From: Methanomicrobiales archaeon
GTDB taxonomy: Archaea > Halobacteriota > Methanomicrobia > Methanomicrobiales > Methanoculleaceae
Direction: 5' to 3'
DNA: 18,171 nucleotides
NCBI GenBank assembly: GCA_012797575.1
Contig: JAAZOW010000259.1
Location: 1-18,171 of the forward strand
The translations under genes and the position numbers were made by a program. Of this stretch, positions 1 to 7,958 are shown one piece after another; the first letter of the stretch is position 1; every line of letters starts with the position of its first letter. The notes beneath the pieces are model-generated. The model searched no databases. It saw nothing but the letters and a program-made list of their open reading frames with translations, and was not told the DNA's origin.

Positions 1-252
1 CAGAAGCCCGATCGCCATGCCATACCAGAACGCGGTCACACCTCCGGCGATGTTGAGGACACCCTCCCTGTTCGGGAACGATGCCAGGAAGTTGCCTTCA
101 CCGGAGAGCATACCGACCAGATCGTCGGTGATCTTCTCAAGTTCTGCAACCTGCTCGAGCACCGGAGTGTACGAGACGCCGGCAGTGGTAACGACACCGA
201 CCATCGGGTCGACGACAAGCCCAAACTCAGGCAGTACCTGAACGAATGCCAT
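1..252 (-). CDS. mtrB: Tetrahydromethanopterin S-methyltransferase subunit B (partial, cut by window edge)
   Basis: The first 84 residues of MtrB, a small subunit of the membrane-bound Na+-translocating methyl-H4MPT:coenzyme M methyltransferase. The N-terminus MAFVQVLPEFGLVVDP, then VGVVTT, is typical of the family. A soluble helical stretch (EQVAELEKITDDLVGMLSGE) leads into the start of the single C-terminal membrane helix (FWYGMAIGLL), where the window ends. The full protein is usually about 100 residues, so roughly 15-25 are missing. ATG at 250-252 is preceded by GGGAGGTG inside the end of mtrC, whose stop codon lies one base upstream. Position after mtrE, mtrD and mtrC follows the usual mtrEDCBAFGH order. 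Confidence 0.93.
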   Translation of the reverse strand, partial: MAFVQVLPEFGLVVDPMVGVVTTAGVSYTPVLEQVAELEKITDDLVGMLSGEGNFLASFPNREGVLNIAGGVTAFWYGMAIGLL

Positions 253-253
253 T

Positions 254-1081
254 TTAGGCACCTCCCTTGGGTTCAAGGATCGGCTTTGCGTCGAGCCAGG
301 CGTAGGCATCACGCTTCGAGAGCTCGATGTACCGCATGTAGGTGTAGAGCCATCCAACGATCGAGATCACGAGCGATATGAGAGCTGGAATGAATGCGAT
401 GAACGCGAACGATATGACCGCAATGGGGATCATGCTCAGGAACCCGCACTCAGCGGCGAGCATAAGCGTCCGGTCCTGCTTCTCATCGGGACCAAGGCAG
501 GCGTTGAATGCGTGCTGGATCGCGATTGCAGCAAGCATGAAGATCAGAGCGATAACACCGCTACCAATGACGAGACCCAGGCTCACTGAGCCACCACCGA
601 ACAGGTTCTGGAAGTCGAACGTTCCGCCGACCATTGCAATGAGGCCGAGCACCGTTATCGCACCGACGACTGCAAGCTCTGTCAGCGAGATGATCATGAC
701 CGGAATGTCCATCCGAACCACGTGGTTAGCCAGCAGTCCGGAGACCGCACCGATGATCGCGGCGACGATGATCGCAACGATCGGTGCAAATATGCCGGTC
801 ATGGCTCCGAAGAGCGCGGCAATAACGCCGGATCCGAGTGCAATCATACCCGCCGACGGGACGCCGGTGCCAAGCCCGTAGCTGCAGAGGTGCTTGATCG
901 TGTCAGCTCCCCAGACGAGCGCTGCCACACTGGCAAGTCCGCCGAAGAACGCGAAGTACTCGGTGTTGGTGGCCGAATTCAGGTATGTCAGGTAGATGAG
1001 GATGAGTGACCCTACAAGGCCGTAGATCAGGATCTGGTTGTGCGGGACACCGCCTGCTCCAACCTCAATTTTTACCGCCAT
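254..1081 (-). CDS. mtrC: Tetrahydromethanopterin S-methyltransferase subunit C
   Basis: A 275-residue polytopic membrane protein of the Mtr complex, which couples methyl transfer from methyl-H4MPT to coenzyme M with Na+ export. After a short N-terminus (MAVKIEVGAGGVPHNQ) it is almost entirely hydrophobic, with about seven or eight candidate helices. Conserved-looking loops include GLGTGVPSAGM near residues 70-80 and a longer polar loop HAFNACLGPDEKQDRT near 190-205. The C-terminal tail is soluble. Length is close to the family norm of about 265-275. The stop of mtrD-encoded translation and this gene's ATG (1079-1081) abut with no spacer, and the mtrB start follows its own stop by one base, so translational coupling is likely. 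With MtrD and MtrE it forms the integral membrane core. Confidence 0.95.
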   Translation of the reverse strand: MAVKIEVGAGGVPHNQILIYGLVGSLILIYLTYLNSATNTEYFAFFGGLASVAALVWGADTIKHLCSYGLGTGVPSAGMIALGSGVIAALFGAMTGIFAPIVAIIVAAIIGAVSGLLANHVVRMDIPVMIISLTELAVVGAITVLGLIAMVGGTFDFQNLFGGGSVSLGLVIGSGVIALIFMLAAIAIQHAFNACLGPDEKQDRTLMLAAECGFLSMIPIAVISFAFIAFIPALISLVISIVGWLYTYMRYIELSKRDAYAWLDAKPILEPKGGA

Positions 1082-1936
1082 TCAGAGCGCCCCCATCAAG
1101 TTGGACTCTATGAATACCATCAGCACCTCAAACAGTGCGATCGCAAAGATGCCTGCAACAGCTGATGCTGTTGCGGATGCGATGATCGCCCTCGGGAATC
1201 GCTTGAACTTGGGATCATGCGGTCCCTCGATCGTACCGGTGATGTTGTACGCAGCAAGAACAGCGTTCATCAGGAACATGCCGATCGCAAAGACACCAGC
1301 AAGTGAGACAGCGATGGATGCGGATACCAGAACCTGTGCCTGGTAGACCTCGAGGAGCTCAAGGTAGATGAGCGTTCCGCCGAGACCGCCGAGCGCGCCA
1401 CCGATGACACCGCCAACCCAGGATATGAACGGGAGGCCGTGTCCTTCGGTACCCTGACTCTTGAACTCGGGGAAGGTATCGCCCGTGATCGGGTCCTTAT
1501 CGACCTTACCTGAGGCTGAGGGTATACCCATGCCGAAGATGTAGATGACGTTGACCATCGTGCAGGTGATCGCCATCAGCAGCCCGCCGCCGATCGCGCC
1601 ACCAGCAAGGGCGAGTGGGAATCCAAGTGGGGCTGCCCATGCGCCGCCAAAGAGGCCTGCAAGCCCGGCACCGGCGGCGAGCATCGCCACACCGGTCGCG
1701 ATACCTGGGGCCTGTCCCATCGCAGCGGGTGCGCCGCCGACCGGGACGAAGTGGACGCCAAATCCAATCAGGACGCCACCGATGACGATGCCGACAAGTG
1801 CGAGCAGCCCGGCCATCTGTATGAGGAAGAAGGCAAGCGCAAGCGCGACGATGATAAGAATGATGCTGACTGCTATCCCCATCCCAGTCGGGGGCTGGAA
1901 GCCTGCAGTCTGTGCGGGTCCACCGAGTGCACTCAT
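1082..1936 (-). CDS. mtrD: Tetrahydromethanopterin S-methyltransferase subunit D
   Basis: A 284-residue multi-spanning membrane subunit of Mtr. An N-terminal Pro/Gly-rich segment precedes a very hydrophobic helix pair (residues about 20-60). The region around NVIYIFGMGIPSASGKVDKD and the loop ending EGHGLPFISWVGG is the hallmark stretch of MtrD. The acidic/basic loop near GTIEGPHDPKFKRFPR separates the last helices. At 284 residues it is somewhat longer than the roughly 230-250 I recall for other orders, but the start is well supported: GAGGAGG lies about 7 bases upstream of ATG at 1934-1936, inside the mtrE tail. Start and the mtrE stop overlap by four bases (ATGA), implying coupled translation. 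Confidence 0.95.
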   Translation of the reverse strand: MSALGGPAQTAGFQPPTGMGIAVSIILIIVALALAFFLIQMAGLLALVGIVIGGVLIGFGVHFVPVGGAPAAMGQAPGIATGVAMLAAGAGLAGLFGGAWAAPLGFPLALAGGAIGGGLLMAITCTMVNVIYIFGMGIPSASGKVDKDPITGDTFPEFKSQGTEGHGLPFISWVGGVIGGALGGLGGTLIYLELLEVYQAQVLVSASIAVSLAGVFAIGMFLMNAVLAAYNITGTIEGPHDPKFKRFPRAIIASATASAVAGIFAIALFEVLMVFIESNLMGAL

Positions 1937-2850
1937 GATGATGCCTCCTCAGGGACCTCAGGAACCTCAGGAACCGCGTAGGGACCAAAGGTATTTCTTG
2001 CCCAGACCTCGATGTAACGGTCTATGACGGCAAAGATCAGGATCACGATGACACCGATGATGATTGCTCCCCATCCGGCGGCGAGTGGCTCAAAGACCAC
2101 GGTGCGCCAGAGTTCAAAGAAGACGATCAGCCCAAAACAGATACCCGACGCAGGACCGCCGAGCTTGGCGCTGAAGAAACCGTTGTCAAGCGAGTTCCGC
2201 TCGCCAGCCTCGGCGTAGCGGACGATGTTACCGGACGCGGAGATCGGAACCCCGGCTCCGAATTTCTGCTCCTGGTACTGCCGCTCTTTTCCATAGAACG
2301 GGTTACCGGTCGCAGACCCGGCCGCACCGAGCGCAATGCCCCAGACAAGCCCCAGAAGCGGGAGCGGGAAGGGGTGGCCAAGTGCGCTGATGATCAGGTG
2401 ACACATCGCGACGGTGGCAAAGATCGCTATAAATGCGTGTGCCATGGTCACGGTCGTCATCGACTTCAAGATATCGATGTAGACCGGCTGTTCAAACTTG
2501 GCGAGACTTGCAGTACGACCGAGATATGCGGTTGTCGCATAGACGCCCTGCACGAAGACCGCAAGGGCGCTCCCGAGTACAATTGCAAGAATCGGATTCA
2601 TCTGCATCGCCATAAAAGCCCAAGCAAGGCCTGCACCCAATGCAACCCAGAGGCCGTAGGCGGGAGGTTCACCAGCAATCGCCTTGTTGAAGATGCGGTG
2701 AATATATCCCATCTGCGGAGCTAACTGAACCTGAGAGTTCGGATCACCTTGGGATCCAATATCAGACTCAGTATCCTCCGCAGCGCCGGCAATGGTTGCA
2801 AGAGCACCTGCCAATGCGGTAATGCCGATGCCAAATACAATCTCTTCCAT
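1933..2850 (-). CDS. mtrE: Tetrahydromethanopterin S-methyltransferase subunit E
   Basis: First gene of the mtr operon, 305 residues. MtrE is an integral membrane subunit of the methyl-H4MPT:coenzyme M methyltransferase and is thought to take part in Na+ translocation. The sequence shows an N-terminal helix (4-22), a polar linker with QVQLAPQMGYIHRIFN, then five or six further hydrophobic segments (about 63-105, 133-180 and 232-275). The loop with ATGNPFYGKERQYQEQKFG is characteristic of the family. ATG at 2848-2850 follows GGGAGG with a 7-base spacer. The protein ends in a short acidic Pro-rich tail made of three VPE repeats, encoded by a 9-bp tandem repeat. It overlaps mtrD by four bases. 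A promoter candidate lies upstream at 2931-2946. Confidence 0.96.
   Translation of the reverse strand: MEEIVFGIGITALAGALATIAGAAEDTESDIGSQGDPNSQVQLAPQMGYIHRIFNKAIAGEPPAYGLWVALGAGLAWAFMAMQMNPILAIVLGSALAVFVQGVYATTAYLGRTASLAKFEQPVYIDILKSMTTVTMAHAFIAIFATVAMCHLIISALGHPFPLPLLGLVWGIALGAAGSATGNPFYGKERQYQEQKFGAGVPISASGNIVRYAEAGERNSLDNGFFSAKLGGPASGICFGLIVFFELWRTVVFEPLAAGWGAIIIGVIVILIFAVIDRYIEVWARNTFGPYAVPEVPEVPEEASS
1947..1975. repeat. 9-bp tandem repeat at the end of mtrE
   Basis: Three copies of the unit CCTCAGGRA (plus strand) lie end to end at 1947-1973, followed by the start of a fourth. The unit length is a multiple of three, and on the coding strand it encodes VPE VPE VPE at the C-terminus of MtrE, just before the stop. 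The repeat array also contains part of the ribosome binding region of mtrD. Confidence 0.85.
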
Positions 2851-2930
2851 TCAGCATCCTCCCTCGGTGCTCATCGCACCAAAGTGTACGTTCAAAACCT
2901 TTTTGGTTCAATTAAGAGTTGTTTATGACT

Positions 2931-2946
2931 TAATTAAAGGTTTCGA
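2931..2946 (-). promoter_or_regulatory. Candidate mtr operon promoter (BRE/TATA)
   Basis: Read on the minus strand this stretch is CGAAACCTTTAATTA: a purine/A-rich BRE-like CGAAAC directly upstream of a TTTAATTA box. Transcription would start about 25 bases downstream, near 2905-2910, giving an mtrE leader of roughly 55-60 bases. A small inverted repeat, AACC-TTTTT-GGTT (2896-2908), falls at the predicted start site. The call rests on motif resemblance and position only. Lower-scoring AT-rich alternatives exist in the same gap. Confidence 0.45.
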
Positions 2947-3024
2947 AAAGTTGCACTGATATGGTGATGAAAGATGGAGAATAGGCAGGAATCTACGTTT
3001 TATTCATTTTACGTTGCGCTAGGT

Positions 3025-3033
3025 AAAAAAAAA
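3025..3033 (-). terminator. Oligo-T terminator downstream of mcrA
   Basis: Nine consecutive T residues in the minus-strand transcript begin 11 bases after the mcrA stop codon. Archaeal RNA polymerase commonly terminates on such tracts without a hairpin, and I see no strong stem before it. This separates mcr from mtr, although read-through into mtr cannot be excluded. Confidence 0.6.
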
Positions 3034-3044
3034 TTGAGTTAGGT

Positions 3045-4751
3045 TTATCGGGCCGGGATGATGAGTGAACGCTCGCCGGCGGGCATGAATTCGCGGATCG
3101 CACCCTTCGCGAACTCGCGGCGGGGCTCGGCGAAGTCGAACTTCAGGGCCGGGTCGGCGAAGCAGATCGCCACACGCGGGTCGAAACACCATGCATCGCC
3201 GCGGCCGTAGTGAGCACCGCCGACGATCGCAGCGTACTCGCCCTGGTGGCCGACGTTCATCGCGTAGTTCGGGTAGTTCGGACCACGCAGCTCGCCGATC
3301 GCACCCTCGTCGCCCCGGATGGAGAGCGAGTTTGCGGATCCACACTGGTCCTGGAGGTCGTAGCCGAAGAAGCCGAGACGCGACCATCCATCCTTGTGCA
3401 GGAGCATCGAGAGGTACCATCCGTTCAGACCGGCGTTGGAGTTGCCGGTTCCGATAGAACAGGTCAGACCGGACGCAGCGGCGATAACGCCGGCACGCTG
3501 GGATCCACCGAAGTGGTCTTCCATCAGGGTCGGGAACTGCTCGTACTGCTCCATGGCGTTGAGGGTGACCTCGGTTGCCATGTCGTTGACGACGTCGTAG
3601 GTCGGTTTGACCCGGTCCTCTGGGCTTGGGTTCCTCCAGTCGACCTTGTACTTGTCCTTGATGTAGTCCATACCGTAGTAGGTGTACTCATCGAGGATGT
3701 TGTCGGTGTAGGCCGCGGTCGCGTACTGGGTGAATCCGACACCACCGGACATGTAGGCTCCGAGCCAGATCTGGTCGTAGAGCATGACACCAGCACCGAC
3801 GACCTCAAGGGAGGCCTTGGCGGGGTCGTTCGGGTACTTCCGGTTCGCCTGGATGATATCGGAGAAGATACCGAATCCAAGGCCACCGGGCTCGTTCGGA
3901 CCACGGGCACGCCGGGCGGGCAGGTGGGAAGCCATCTGGATGACACCCGCGTGCTTTGCAGCGTAGGAGAGGTCAGCGACAGCTGCTTCACCAGCGCACA
4001 TCCGGTAGGCGGCGATGAAGGACATGCCGATCTGCATCGCAGACCACCGGGAGGTCATTCCACCGTCACAGGTCCGGGAGGCTATGGTTGGAACGTGGAT
4101 AGCCTGCCAGAGGGACTTTCCTACGGCGGCAGAGAGGGCCTCAGCCTGCTTGGCGGGGAAGAGCTTCTCGACATCGATGACGAACTGGGGCTCAAGGTCA
4201 TCGGCAAGTTCCTGGTCGCCGGTGAAGACCTTGACGTAACAGTCATCGACGAGACCGGGGTGCGTCTCGACCATGTGCTCCTGGACGACGGCCGCGCCTG
4301 GCATGGCGTGGTTTAAGACGTGGAGGTACTCGTTGATCGTCTCAGGGGTAACCTCCTTGCCCAGACGCTTCTGCAGGGTCTGGTGAGCGAGGTCCATGTT
4401 GACGATGACCGTCCTCCGGATATCGTCCCAGAACTGCTGCATGGCAGCGTTGTTGACGAAGTGCAGGTCGTCACCCTCCACGAAGACACCGGTGCCGGAG
4501 ACCTCGTAGGTCATCAGCTGGCGCTGACCCAGCGGGATACCACCAAGGTGAGCGCGCTCGGGGTCGTACATGGGGATGCCACGGTCCATCTCGATGGCGC
4601 GGCTTGCTTTCAGGAACTCCATCTTCCGGGGAGACTGGCGGATACCATCAAACCCGTAGTAATCTGCTGTGCCACCCTCGATGTCTTGACCCCGGAACTT
4701 CTCCTTGAGGGATTTCAGGAACAGTTTCTGGGTTCTCTCAATCTTTGCCAT
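3045..4751 (-). CDS. mcrA: Methyl-coenzyme M reductase subunit alpha
   Basis: The 568-residue catalytic alpha subunit, which with McrB and McrG (alpha2beta2gamma2) converts methyl-S-CoM and coenzyme B to methane and CoM-S-S-CoB using nickel F430. The canonical core GGVGFTQYATAAYTDNILD is at residues 336-354; F340 and Y343 match the active-site Phe330 and Tyr333 of M. marburgensis, and Q157 (VVQEHM) matches the axial F430 ligand Gln147. Residues modified after translation in known MCRs are all present by count: His (YAAKHA, 267), Arg (PARRARG, 281), Gln (GGSQRA, 418), Gly (FFGYDLQDQC, 463), Asp 468 and Cys 470. ATG 4749-4751 follows GGAGTGAT, 7 bases after the mcrG stop. Last gene of mcrBDCGA. 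Confidence 0.99.
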   Translation of the reverse strand: MAKIERTQKLFLKSLKEKFRGQDIEGGTADYYGFDGIRQSPRKMEFLKASRAIEMDRGIPMYDPERAHLGGIPLGQRQLMTYEVSGTGVFVEGDDLHFVNNAAMQQFWDDIRRTVIVNMDLAHQTLQKRLGKEVTPETINEYLHVLNHAMPGAAVVQEHMVETHPGLVDDCYVKVFTGDQELADDLEPQFVIDVEKLFPAKQAEALSAAVGKSLWQAIHVPTIASRTCDGGMTSRWSAMQIGMSFIAAYRMCAGEAAVADLSYAAKHAGVIQMASHLPARRARGPNEPGGLGFGIFSDIIQANRKYPNDPAKASLEVVGAGVMLYDQIWLGAYMSGGVGFTQYATAAYTDNILDEYTYYGMDYIKDKYKVDWRNPSPEDRVKPTYDVVNDMATEVTLNAMEQYEQFPTLMEDHFGGSQRAGVIAAASGLTCSIGTGNSNAGLNGWYLSMLLHKDGWSRLGFFGYDLQDQCGSANSLSIRGDEGAIGELRGPNYPNYAMNVGHQGEYAAIVGGAHYGRGDAWCFDPRVAICFADPALKFDFAEPRREFAKGAIREFMPAGERSLIIPAR

Positions 4752-4758
4752 AACTCAA

Positions 4759-5520
4759 TCACTCCTTAGGAAGGAATCCGTATTTCGTCCGCAGCGTGTG
4801 GATACGCTGGACGTACTCGATGTACTCCTTGTCGTCGCGGTAGGCGGAATCTCCGAGTGAATGGAAGATCGTCGTGTTCGCCTTGAGCCATTCCTCGTCC
4901 ATGGGCTTGCCGATATCGACAGCCCGGTCGAGGGGCTCACCGATCTGGTTCTTGATGTAACGGACGACACCGTCCTCACCAAGGACACTCCTCTGGAGCA
5001 TATCGAACATCATGCCGTTCTCAGCGAGACGGAGCGAGTGACCGTGCACGGTCGCTCCACGAATGCCGGTGCGTGCCGGGTCGAGGAGCTCGGTGTTGAT
5101 GAGTTCCTTCGAGTACTTCTCGAGGTCACGCTCACGGCACTCAACGATCTGACGACCGGAGAGCGTTCCGGGATCGATCCCACGGAAGCGGTAGCACTCG
5201 GTGTAGGTCCTCTGGTAGGGGTGACAGGGCGCGAAGAACATCGAGTCCGTAAACTGGATGTAGCGGACACGGTCTCCGGCCTTGGCACCCTCCGTTGGGG
5301 TCACAATCTTTCTGATGGGGCAGTCGGGCTCCTGCTGCTCGGCGAGCGGCGGGTGAGCCGTCGGGTAGGCAGCTCCCGGTGCCCTGTGGCCGAGGATCAA
5401 CACGACGTCCTCGTCAGTCACATCACGCATCTTTTTAAGCTTCTGGTTGGGGTTCATCTGCTTGCGCCGGTTCTCGGCGACCTTGGATGTCCCCGGTCCG
5501 TACTGGGGCTTGTATGCCAT
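4759..5520 (-). CDS. mcrG: Methyl-coenzyme M reductase subunit gamma
   Basis: Gamma subunit of MCR, 253 residues, normal for the family. It starts with the near-invariant MAYKPQYGPG then TSKVAENRRKQM. The substrate/F430-proximal regions LILGHRAPG and RGATVHGHSLRLAENGMMFDM are clear. I place the start at ATG 5518-5520, where AGGTGA (5529-5534) lies 8 bases upstream. An in-frame ATG six codons earlier (5536-5538) overlaps the mcrC stop but has no ribosome binding site and would add MKVKGN before the conserved N-terminus. The mcrA start follows after 7 bases. Confidence 0.98.
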   Translation of the reverse strand: MAYKPQYGPGTSKVAENRRKQMNPNQKLKKMRDVTDEDVVLILGHRAPGAAYPTAHPPLAEQQEPDCPIRKIVTPTEGAKAGDRVRYIQFTDSMFFAPCHPYQRTYTECYRFRGIDPGTLSGRQIVECRERDLEKYSKELINTELLDPARTGIRGATVHGHSLRLAENGMMFDMLQRSVLGEDGVVRYIKNQIGEPLDRAVDIGKPMDEEWLKANTTIFHSLGDSAYRDDKEYIEYVQRIHTLRTKYGFLPKE

Positions 5521-5528
5521 GTTTCCTT

Positions 5529-5534
5529 TCACCT
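5529..5534 (-). promoter_or_regulatory. Ribosome binding site deciding the mcrG start
   Basis: AGGTGA on the minus strand, just after the mcrC stop, 8 bases before ATG 5518-5520. It selects the MAYKPQYGPG start over the upstream in-frame ATG at 5536-5538, which has no such site. Confidence 0.7.
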
Positions 5535-6158
5535 TCATGTTGGGCTTTTTAATACTCTCATGACGGCACGAACGACCTCCGCCAACTTCTCCCTGCCAGG
5601 CGTCTGGCCCCGGGTCACACCGCTAACGATATCCATCACGATGCCTCTCGTCTTGACCCTGTCAGGCGGTGGCATGACCACCGCTGTCCTGACTCCCTCT
5701 TTTGCGAGGTCTTCAAAGTCAATCGGGACCTGAGAGACGACGATCGCCTTGATGTCAGCATGTTCAAGGATAAACCGGACCTTCTGCACCACATGGGAGC
5801 GGACGTTCCCATGATGCAGAATGGCAACCTTGTGCTGCTCGATCTGCACGATCTCCTTCTCTGTCAACCCGAAGTATGCTCCGAGGACGTGACCTGCGAC
5901 CGGCGAATCCGCCGGAACTCCGCTGCCTGCATTCAGGATGAGCGTGGTCACGGAGAACTGTGCCCCCTCCCTCCGGAGGCCGGAGGTTATGTCGCAGACG
6001 GGCTTTGTCACATGCCTGCGGCCGGGGGACATCCCGATAACGATCACATCCGGAGATCGGGCTTCAGAGATAGTCCCGCGCTGGGCAAGACCGCCTCCTT
6101 TACCCATCCCCATGCTCTCGCGGCAGTCAACGACCTGGGTCACTCTTCCGATAGGCAT
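5535..6158 (-). CDS. mcrC: Methyl-coenzyme M reductase operon protein C
   Basis: McrC, 207 residues, a small cytosolic protein encoded in mcr operons but not part of the purified reductase core. In M. marburgensis it was reported as a component of the ATP-dependent complex that reductively activates Ni of F430. The family pattern is visible: N-terminal GRVTQVVDCRESMGMGKGGG, the stretch VIVIGMSPGRRHVTKPVC, ITSGLRREG, SVTTLILNAGSGVP and a C-terminal RGIVMDIVSGVTRGQTPGRE. ATG 6156-6158 follows the mcrD stop by one base. Its presence marks this as the MCR I type operon, since the isoenzyme II (mrt) operons usually lack mcrC. Confidence 0.97.
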   Translation of the reverse strand: MPIGRVTQVVDCRESMGMGKGGGLAQRGTISEARSPDVIVIGMSPGRRHVTKPVCDITSGLRREGAQFSVTTLILNAGSGVPADSPVAGHVLGAYFGLTEKEIVQIEQHKVAILHHGNVRSHVVQKVRFILEHADIKAIVVSQVPIDFEDLAKEGVRTAVVMPPPDRVKTRGIVMDIVSGVTRGQTPGREKLAEVVRAVMRVLKSPT

Positions 6159-6159
6159 C

Positions 6160-6636
6160 TTACCTGGTACCCTGAATTATGGTGGGGCCGCCTTTCTTTC
6201 CCGGATCAACAAGCCCGAGAATCTTTTCGTCAGCATCAGGTCCATATCTAGCGTAATCGGACACCGTCGGTTTGGTCTTCATGTACCGTCCCTGCTGGAC
6301 AGTGCAGGAGAATCCTTTATCGGCAAAGACTTCGTCTACTGCCTCCTCGATGCCTGGTATGTACGAGTCGTCCTCGAGCTCCAGAATGATTGTTCCGACC
6401 TGGACCTGGAGCTGGACATCCTGGTCTCCGACGCGGATGACCTTGCGGTCGGGGTGGGGGTTGGGCTGCCCCCGTGCCGGCCCGTACGGAACGGTAGCGG
6501 GAAGGTTTGGGCCGTTGATGGACATCCGGCGGATCCCGCCAACCTGAATTAACCTATTCAGGAGTTGTTCCGCAGTCTCGGGCTTGAGAAACCGCGTGGA
6601 GACGATTCGAACCTGAGGGTATATGGCGTCGGTCAT
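6160..6636 (-). CDS. mcrD: Methyl-coenzyme M reductase operon protein D
   Basis: McrD, 158 residues, an accessory protein of mcr operons. It is thought to bind apo-reductase or assist assembly and F430 delivery rather than take part in catalysis. Recognisable segments are PQVRIVSTRFLKPETAEQLL, the Gly/Pro-rich SINGPNLPATVPYGPARG, and GFSCTVQQGRYMKTKPTVSD near the C-terminus. The open frame extends 52 codons further upstream inside mcrB, but that part is Arg-rich shadow sequence. ATG 6634-6636 gives the expected N-terminus, 17 bases after the mcrB stop. Confidence 0.96.
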   Translation of the reverse strand: MTDAIYPQVRIVSTRFLKPETAEQLLNRLIQVGGIRRMSINGPNLPATVPYGPARGQPNPHPDRKVIRVGDQDVQLQVQVGTIILELEDDSYIPGIEEAVDEVFADKGFSCTVQQGRYMKTKPTVSDYARYGPDADEKILGLVDPGKKGGPTIIQGTR

Positions 6637-6653
6637 TAGTATCCTTCTGTTAT

Positions 6654-7958
6654 TTACACACCCTGTGCGATCTGTTCGATCGGCTTGTTGAAGACGTCGA
6701 CCTTGCCGTAGGTCTCGGCGTAGATCTTCGAGGTGGTCTCGGGTGCGAACATCTGAGTTCCTGCATCGAGTGCCGCCGCGGCGACCACACATGGGATAGC
6801 CACGCCTGCTGCGTGCCTGGTCACGACGTGGTTACCGTTGAAGATACCGGGACCACCGCCACCGTAGATCGAGTGGCTGAAGAACGAGAACCCGACAGCA
6901 GTACCCATGACACGGCCGTAGTCACAGCCGGGGAGACCGGTCTCGTGCTCAAGCAGGTCGCTGAAGTACAGGAGCGTCGAGGAGACCGCCTGGGCGAACC
7001 GTCCGGCACCACAGTTGACCATGGTGGCCGCCATGGTTCCTGCAGCTGCGTAGGCGTTCCAGAGCATGGGGTCCTTCGTGTCGTAGAACTGGAAGTAGCC
7101 GCCCTTCTTTCCGGGGGTGATGACCTTGTCTTCAATGGCGCGCTCGACCAGGCTCTGGACGACAGTACCGATGGTCCCGGTTGCCCCGTTCTTCTTGACG
7201 AGGTCGTAGACCAGGTTGTTCGCGTTCAGGCCCTGGTAGGCGTAGGCAAGCAGGGTAGCCCGCTCAAACGGTCCGATGGCGTTACCCATCTCAAACATTC
7301 CTGCATTCTCAAAGGTGGACGAGAGTGCAGCGCCTTCCATAGCGTTCCTGTTGGTCATCATCACGACATGGTTGACCGGAATGTTGCGGAGTGCGTAGCC
7401 GAGGCCTTCGTTGTTCTGGGGGATCGACAGGACGGAAGCGACGTTAGCACCGCCGAGGTCCATCGTGTGTGGGTAAGTTCCCCAGACTGCCGCCTTGACC
7501 ATCGCCGCGTCGAACGGTCCGATATCGAACTGCTCGACGATTGCGTAGGTGGTTGCGGCTGCAACTGACGTGATCGCGGCGTCGTATGTGGACGCGGCCA
7601 GCAGACGGGTGCTTGGCGCCTCGACGAGGATGAGCTTGCCACCGCCGAACTCACGGATGTTGGTGTCGTCACCCTCCTGGACCTGAACCATATCCTTGAT
7701 CTTGGCAATGATAGCATCCTTGTTGCCAGCGATATCAAGGTTCAGTTCCCGACCGAGGACATGACCCTTTCCTACCTTTCCAGTCTTCAGGCCATTCTCG
7801 ATGCCTCCCAGGTTGACTGCAATCGTCCTCTTGGTGAGGTCAATGAGCTTCCTGGTCGCCGGGTTGACCAGCGGGCTGATCTTCTCAAGCGCCACACCAC
7901 TCTTCAACAGTTTGCCTGAATCATCGTACAGGTCAATGGTATCCTTGAATTTTGCCAT
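6654..7958 (-). CDS. mcrB: Methyl-coenzyme M reductase subunit beta
   Basis: Beta subunit of MCR, 434 residues, the standard length, and first gene of mcrBDCGA. The C-terminal active-site segment GFSFFSHSIYGGGGPGIFNG (residues about 356-375) places F359 and Y365 at the positions of Phe361 and Tyr367 that line the substrate channel in the M. marburgensis enzyme. The N-terminal MAKFKDTIDLYDDSGKLLKSG and the internal REFGGGKLILVEAPS are equally typical. GGAGG (7965-7969) is six bases upstream of ATG 7956-7958. The gene is preceded by a long AT-rich leader with several TATA candidates. Confidence 0.99.
   Translation of the reverse strand: MAKFKDTIDLYDDSGKLLKSGVALEKISPLVNPATRKLIDLTKRTIAVNLGGIENGLKTGKVGKGHVLGRELNLDIAGNKDAIIAKIKDMVQVQEGDDTNIREFGGGKLILVEAPSTRLLAASTYDAAITSVAAATTYAIVEQFDIGPFDAAMVKAAVWGTYPHTMDLGGANVASVLSIPQNNEGLGYALRNIPVNHVVMMTNRNAMEGAALSSTFENAGMFEMGNAIGPFERATLLAYAYQGLNANNLVYDLVKKNGATGTIGTVVQSLVERAIEDKVITPGKKGGYFQFYDTKDPMLWNAYAAAGTMAATMVNCGAGRFAQAVSSTLLYFSDLLEHETGLPGCDYGRVMGTAVGFSFFSHSIYGGGGPGIFNGNHVVTRHAAGVAIPCVVAAAALDAGTQMFAPETTSKIYAETYGKVDVFNKPIEQIAQGV

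Noticed and set aside
3210..4316. 368-codon plus-strand open frame opposite mcrA
   Set aside because: Shadow of mcrA; its composition mirrors the complementary codons and no motif is visible.
6637..6792. 52-codon upstream extension of mcrD
   Set aside because: It lies within mcrB and is Arg-rich out-of-frame sequence; the conserved McrD N-terminus begins at ATG 6634-6636.
3045..7958. MCR isoenzyme II (mrt) operon
   Set aside because: mcrC is present and the order is B-D-C-G-A, which is the MCR I arrangement.
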